NCBI GenBank assembly: GCA_021296055.1
Contig: JAGWBE010000007.1
Span: 1-32,986, forward strand
Source: Dehalococcoidia bacterium
GTDB taxonomy: Bacteria > Chloroflexota > Dehalococcoidia > Lucifugimonadales > Australimonadaceae
Reading direction: 5' to 3'
Length of the DNA: 32,986 nt
The notes beneath the pieces were generated by a model that had not been told where the DNA came from, did no database searches, and was given only the letters and a program-made list of their open reading frames with translations. The position numbers and the translations under genes are program-made. How positions within the stretch are numbered: position 1 is the stretch's first letter; every line of letters begins with the position of its first letter. Shown here in pieces: positions 31,054 through 32,986 of the stretch.

Positions 31054-31328
31054 TCGCCCTCTTCCTTGGAGCGCCGCGCCAGGTACTTGGCCGCCGCTAC
31101 CGTCCCGATGAAGTTCAGCAGCGCGTAGGTCAGCGCCAGATCGACGAACATATCGGGCCGTTCGTAGACGAATCCCACCGCAACGATGAGCGCGACGACG
31201 TTCGTCCCCACCATCCCCGCGGCCAGGATGCGGTCGTACACCGTCTGCGCGATGAACAGGCGAATCATTCCCATCGCGATCAGCGCCGTCAGCGCTGCCG
31301 CAACTATCCCGAACACGCCCCCGCTCAC
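31050..31328 (-). CDS. MrpF/MbhB-like antiporter subunit
   Basis: 92-aa protein with three TM helices. R-L-F-I-A-Q-T-V-Y-D-R-I-L-A-A and F-V-D-L-A-L-T-Y-A-L-L-N-F-I-G-T are the MrpF signatures. It starts with GTG 31328, which overlaps the mrpE stop as GTGA. Confidence 0.9.
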   Translation of the reverse strand: MSGGVFGIVAAALTALIAMGMIRLFIAQTVYDRILAAGMVGTNVVALIVAVGFVYERPDMFVDLALTYALLNFIGTVAAAKYLARRSKEEGE

Positions 31329-31963
31329 TCCGGCGCCTCCTCAAGGCCATCCACCTCGCGCACGGCGGACGCGACGCCGCCCTCGCCGAACACCCACCCC
31401 ACGCGGCGCAGCAGAGTTCCCTCCTCGAGGCCGCGCCGCGAACTAGCAGGAACGCAGTGAACGACGAACCGCTTGGCCGTCATCTCCACCGTCACCGTGC
31501 CCGGCGTCAGGGTGATGGAGTTGGCCAGCAGCACGTGCGCCGCCTCCGTCGTCAGGGGCGAGTCGAACTCCACTATCACCGGATCCACCGGCAGGCGTGG
31601 ATCGAGCACGACCCGCGCCACCAGCAGGTTGGCCAGCACGATCTGCCAAAGCAGCCAAGGCGTGTAGACGGCGAAGCGCAGCCAACTCGCCGCGAACCAC
31701 CCGAACCCTGAGGGCGCGCCTCCAAACTCCATCGGAGCCGCCGGGCGGAAGATACGCTCGGTGATGAGCACGACGATGACGCTACAGACCGCCCCAGACA
31801 GGAGGAACAACCCCTCGATCAGCCCCGATAGGCCGATCCACAGGGCGAACAGCAGCGCCGCGTAGCCGACCCGCCTCACCAGCGGACGCCTCCAACCGCG
31901 CTCGATGCCGCCGCGCTCCGCGCCGCTAGCCACCGTCCGCCTCGCTTGCGGCATCTGAGTCAT
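31325..31963 (-). CDS. MrpE/MbhA-like antiporter subunit, first gene of the operon
   Basis: 212-aa MrpE/MbhA-like subunit with an N-terminal basic segment, two to three TM helices and a soluble C-terminal domain. L-L-A-N-S-I-T-L-T-P-G-T-V-T-V-E is the family hallmark. Start ATG 31963 is preferred over TTG 31969; no Shine-Dalgarno is seen. The C-terminal extension after R-F-V-V-H is somewhat longer than in MnhE. Divergent from the next gene, with a shared region of about 80 bp that should hold the operon promoter. Confidence 0.87.
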   Translation of the reverse strand: MTQMPQARRTVASGAERGGIERGWRRPLVRRVGYAALLFALWIGLSGLIEGLFLLSGAVCSVIVVLITERIFRPAAPMEFGGAPSGFGWFAASWLRFAVYTPWLLWQIVLANLLVARVVLDPRLPVDPVIVEFDSPLTTEAAHVLLANSITLTPGTVTVEMTAKRFVVHCVPASSRRGLEEGTLLRRVGWVFGEGGVASAVREVDGLEEAPE

Positions 31964-32029
31964 GCGCAAGATTCAGCATGCGCCAAACCATAGCGAACGC
32001 GCCGCAATTATGCCCGCCCCCCGCGCCCA

Positions 32030-32035
32030 TATAAT
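32030..32035 (+). promoter_or_regulatory. Consensus -10 box before the last gene, probably leaderless
   Basis: TATAAT, with GTG 32043 starting 7 nt downstream. It suggests that transcription begins at the start codon. The ATG at 32034 overlaps the box and is therefore unlikely to be used. Confidence 0.4.
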
Positions 32036-32042
32036 GCGGCGC

Positions 32043-32819
32043 GTGACGCTTGACTTCCGCATCGGCAGCGCCGACGCCCCCAAAGGCCATGCGCTCCTCT
32101 ACTTCACCGACGCGGCCGGCGGGCGGACGCTCGCCACTTACGTGCTAGTCCTGCCCATCAAGATGGACATCGGCAAGTACCTGCCGCCGATGCTCGCCTC
32201 GCAGCTGGGCAGCATCGTCGGCGGGCCTATGGGCTCGGGGCTGGGCGCGTTCGCCGCGCCACCCGTGCCCGAAGAGGCGCCCGCCGTCGGCGCCCTTGAA
32301 CGCCTCGCCCGTCTGCGGAACGATGACCTCGTCGATGGCGGCAGCCTCGACGCCTTGGATGTCGCCCGCATGATGCAGGCCGCAGCCGACGCCGTCCAGG
32401 AATACGCCGCCCTCTATCAATCGCACGCCGACTCCGTGCCTGAGGTCGCCATCGCCGAGGCCGACCGCCTCCAAGACGCCGCCGCGTCCTCCGATGTCAA
32501 CCGCGTGCTCTTCGAACTGCTGAGTGACCGCGACAAGCTCGCCGAATTGGCCAAGCTGGTTGGCGTGCTGCGCTTCGCCCTCGACCGGGGCAACGAGGAG
32601 TTGGCGGGCGAAACGGAGACGGCGATGGCCGCGCTGGAAGCGTTGCTGCCCAAGCACTACTGGGTCGGGCGCGTCCGCAGCGCCGCCAAAGACCTGTCCG
32701 GTGCCGGCGAGGCGCTCTCGCGTCTCCTCATCGACCGCTGCTACCGCCTTCTGGAAGAGGACTTCGCCGGAGTGGAGCAGTTGGAGCGGGAGATAGAAGC
32801 GCTGCCTGGCAGCGCCTAG
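32043..32819 (+). CDS. Conserved-looking protein of unknown function
   Basis: 258-aa soluble protein that I do not recognise. Two parts can be seen: an N-terminal ~70 residues predicted to be beta-rich (T-L-D-F-R-I-G-S, G-H-A-L-L-Y-F-T-D, T-Y-V-L-V-L-P-I-K-M-D-I-G-K-Y-L-P-P), then a linker with A-P-P-V-P-E-E-A-P, and a mainly helical C-terminal ~150 residues with heptad-like Leu/Ala (V-L-F-E-L-L-S-D-R-D-K-L-A-E-L). There is no signal peptide or membrane segment. The start at GTG 32043 follows from the -10 box. Codon use and GC content resemble its neighbours, so it is probably a real gene. It is divergent from the antiporter operon. Confidence 0.65.
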   Translation: MTLDFRIGSADAPKGHALLYFTDAAGGRTLATYVLVLPIKMDIGKYLPPMLASQLGSIVGGPMGSGLGAFAAPPVPEEAPAVGALERLARLRNDDLVDGGSLDALDVARMMQAAADAVQEYAALYQSHADSVPEVAIAEADRLQDAAASSDVNRVLFELLSDRDKLAELAKLVGVLRFALDRGNEELAGETETAMAALEALLPKHYWVGRVRSAAKDLSGAGEALSRLLIDRCYRLLEEDFAGVEQLEREIEALPGSA

Positions 32820-32842
32820 CGCGTCCGCCTCCACCCACGCTT

Positions 32843-32986
32843 CCGAAAGGAGACACTTGCGTAATCCCGGCCTCTTTATGCGGGGTGCGCCGAGAGGCGG
32901 CTAGCCCCTTGGCTGGGGGCGTGGGGGTATCCCCCACAAAAGGGTTTTTATTTCTTGGGGGGTAGGGAGTGGGGAGACAAAGTAAC
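32843..32986 (-). repeat. MITE-like repeat, copy 2, inverted and cut by the window end
   Basis: Reverse complement of the element at 2357-2520, with about 70-75% identity judged by eye. Shared strings include CCCCCAAGAAA, CCTTTTGTG, GGGATACCCCC, GCCCCCAGCC and AAGAGGC, and the TIR-like end GGAGACACTTGCGTAA on the plus strand. The inner hairpin is at 32889-32913, with one stem mismatch and one G-T pair. The far terminus is outside the window. Confidence 0.65.

Overview
GC-rich bacterial chromosome segment, densely coded and with overlapping operons. The organism is probably a member of Chloroflexota (Dehalococcoidia or a SAR202-like marine lineage). That placement is inference, from the large UPF0182 membrane protein, the expanded meta-cleavage-type hydrolases, the LRR protein with a C-terminal G-C-V/I-P cap, and the Mbh/Mrp antiporter cluster. 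No rRNA, tRNA, CRISPR array or complete insertion sequence was seen.

Layout. 1-500: a decayed leucine-rich-repeat gene with a nonsense codon and an out-of-frame deletion. 629-4261 (minus): four tandem alpha/beta-hydrolase paralogues of the BphD/MhpC/HsaD type behind one good promoter, interrupted by a MITE-like repeat at 2357-2520. A second, inverted and truncated copy of that repeat closes the window. 4338-6526: a divergent NYN nuclease / NurA nuclease pair. 6612-11468 (plus): argJ-argB (arginine synthesis) followed by a UPF0182 membrane protein. 11627-13910 (minus): a compact restriction-modification operon of a C5-cytosine methyltransferase, an NgoMIV-like endonuclease and Vsr. 13979-15826 (minus): selB, so the organism probably makes selenoproteins. 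15948-18227: aconitase. 18228-18679: an intergenic region holding an odd ~80-bp CG/TA-rich tandem repeat. 18680-21071 (minus): hemW and a divergent ychF. 21229-24342 (plus): hrcA, dnaJ and a broken prmA. 24416-31963 (minus): a ten-gene Mrp/Mbh-type cation/proton antiporter operon. 32043-32819: an unrecognised protein.

How the genes work together. The antiporter genes follow the order of the Na+/H+ antiporter half of archaeal membrane-bound hydrogenase (MrpE-F-G, MbhD, MbhE, MrpB-C-D) and then add two further large antiporter-like subunits. No hydrogenase subunit is present. Most junctions in this operon are stop/start overlaps (ATGA, GTGA, TTGA), so translation is probably coupled. The restriction-modification genes are coupled the same way. 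hrcA-dnaJ-prmA is a heat-shock/translation cluster.

The most unusual features are: four genes each damaged by one short out-of-frame deletion (LRR, prmA and two antiporter subunits); the MITE-like element with a flipped internal hairpin; the intact NgoMIV-type active-site spacing; the 80-bp tandem repeat; and a recurrent TAGCAT/TAGCGT -10 box, together with several start codons lying only 6-10 nt from a -10 box, as in leaderless transcripts.
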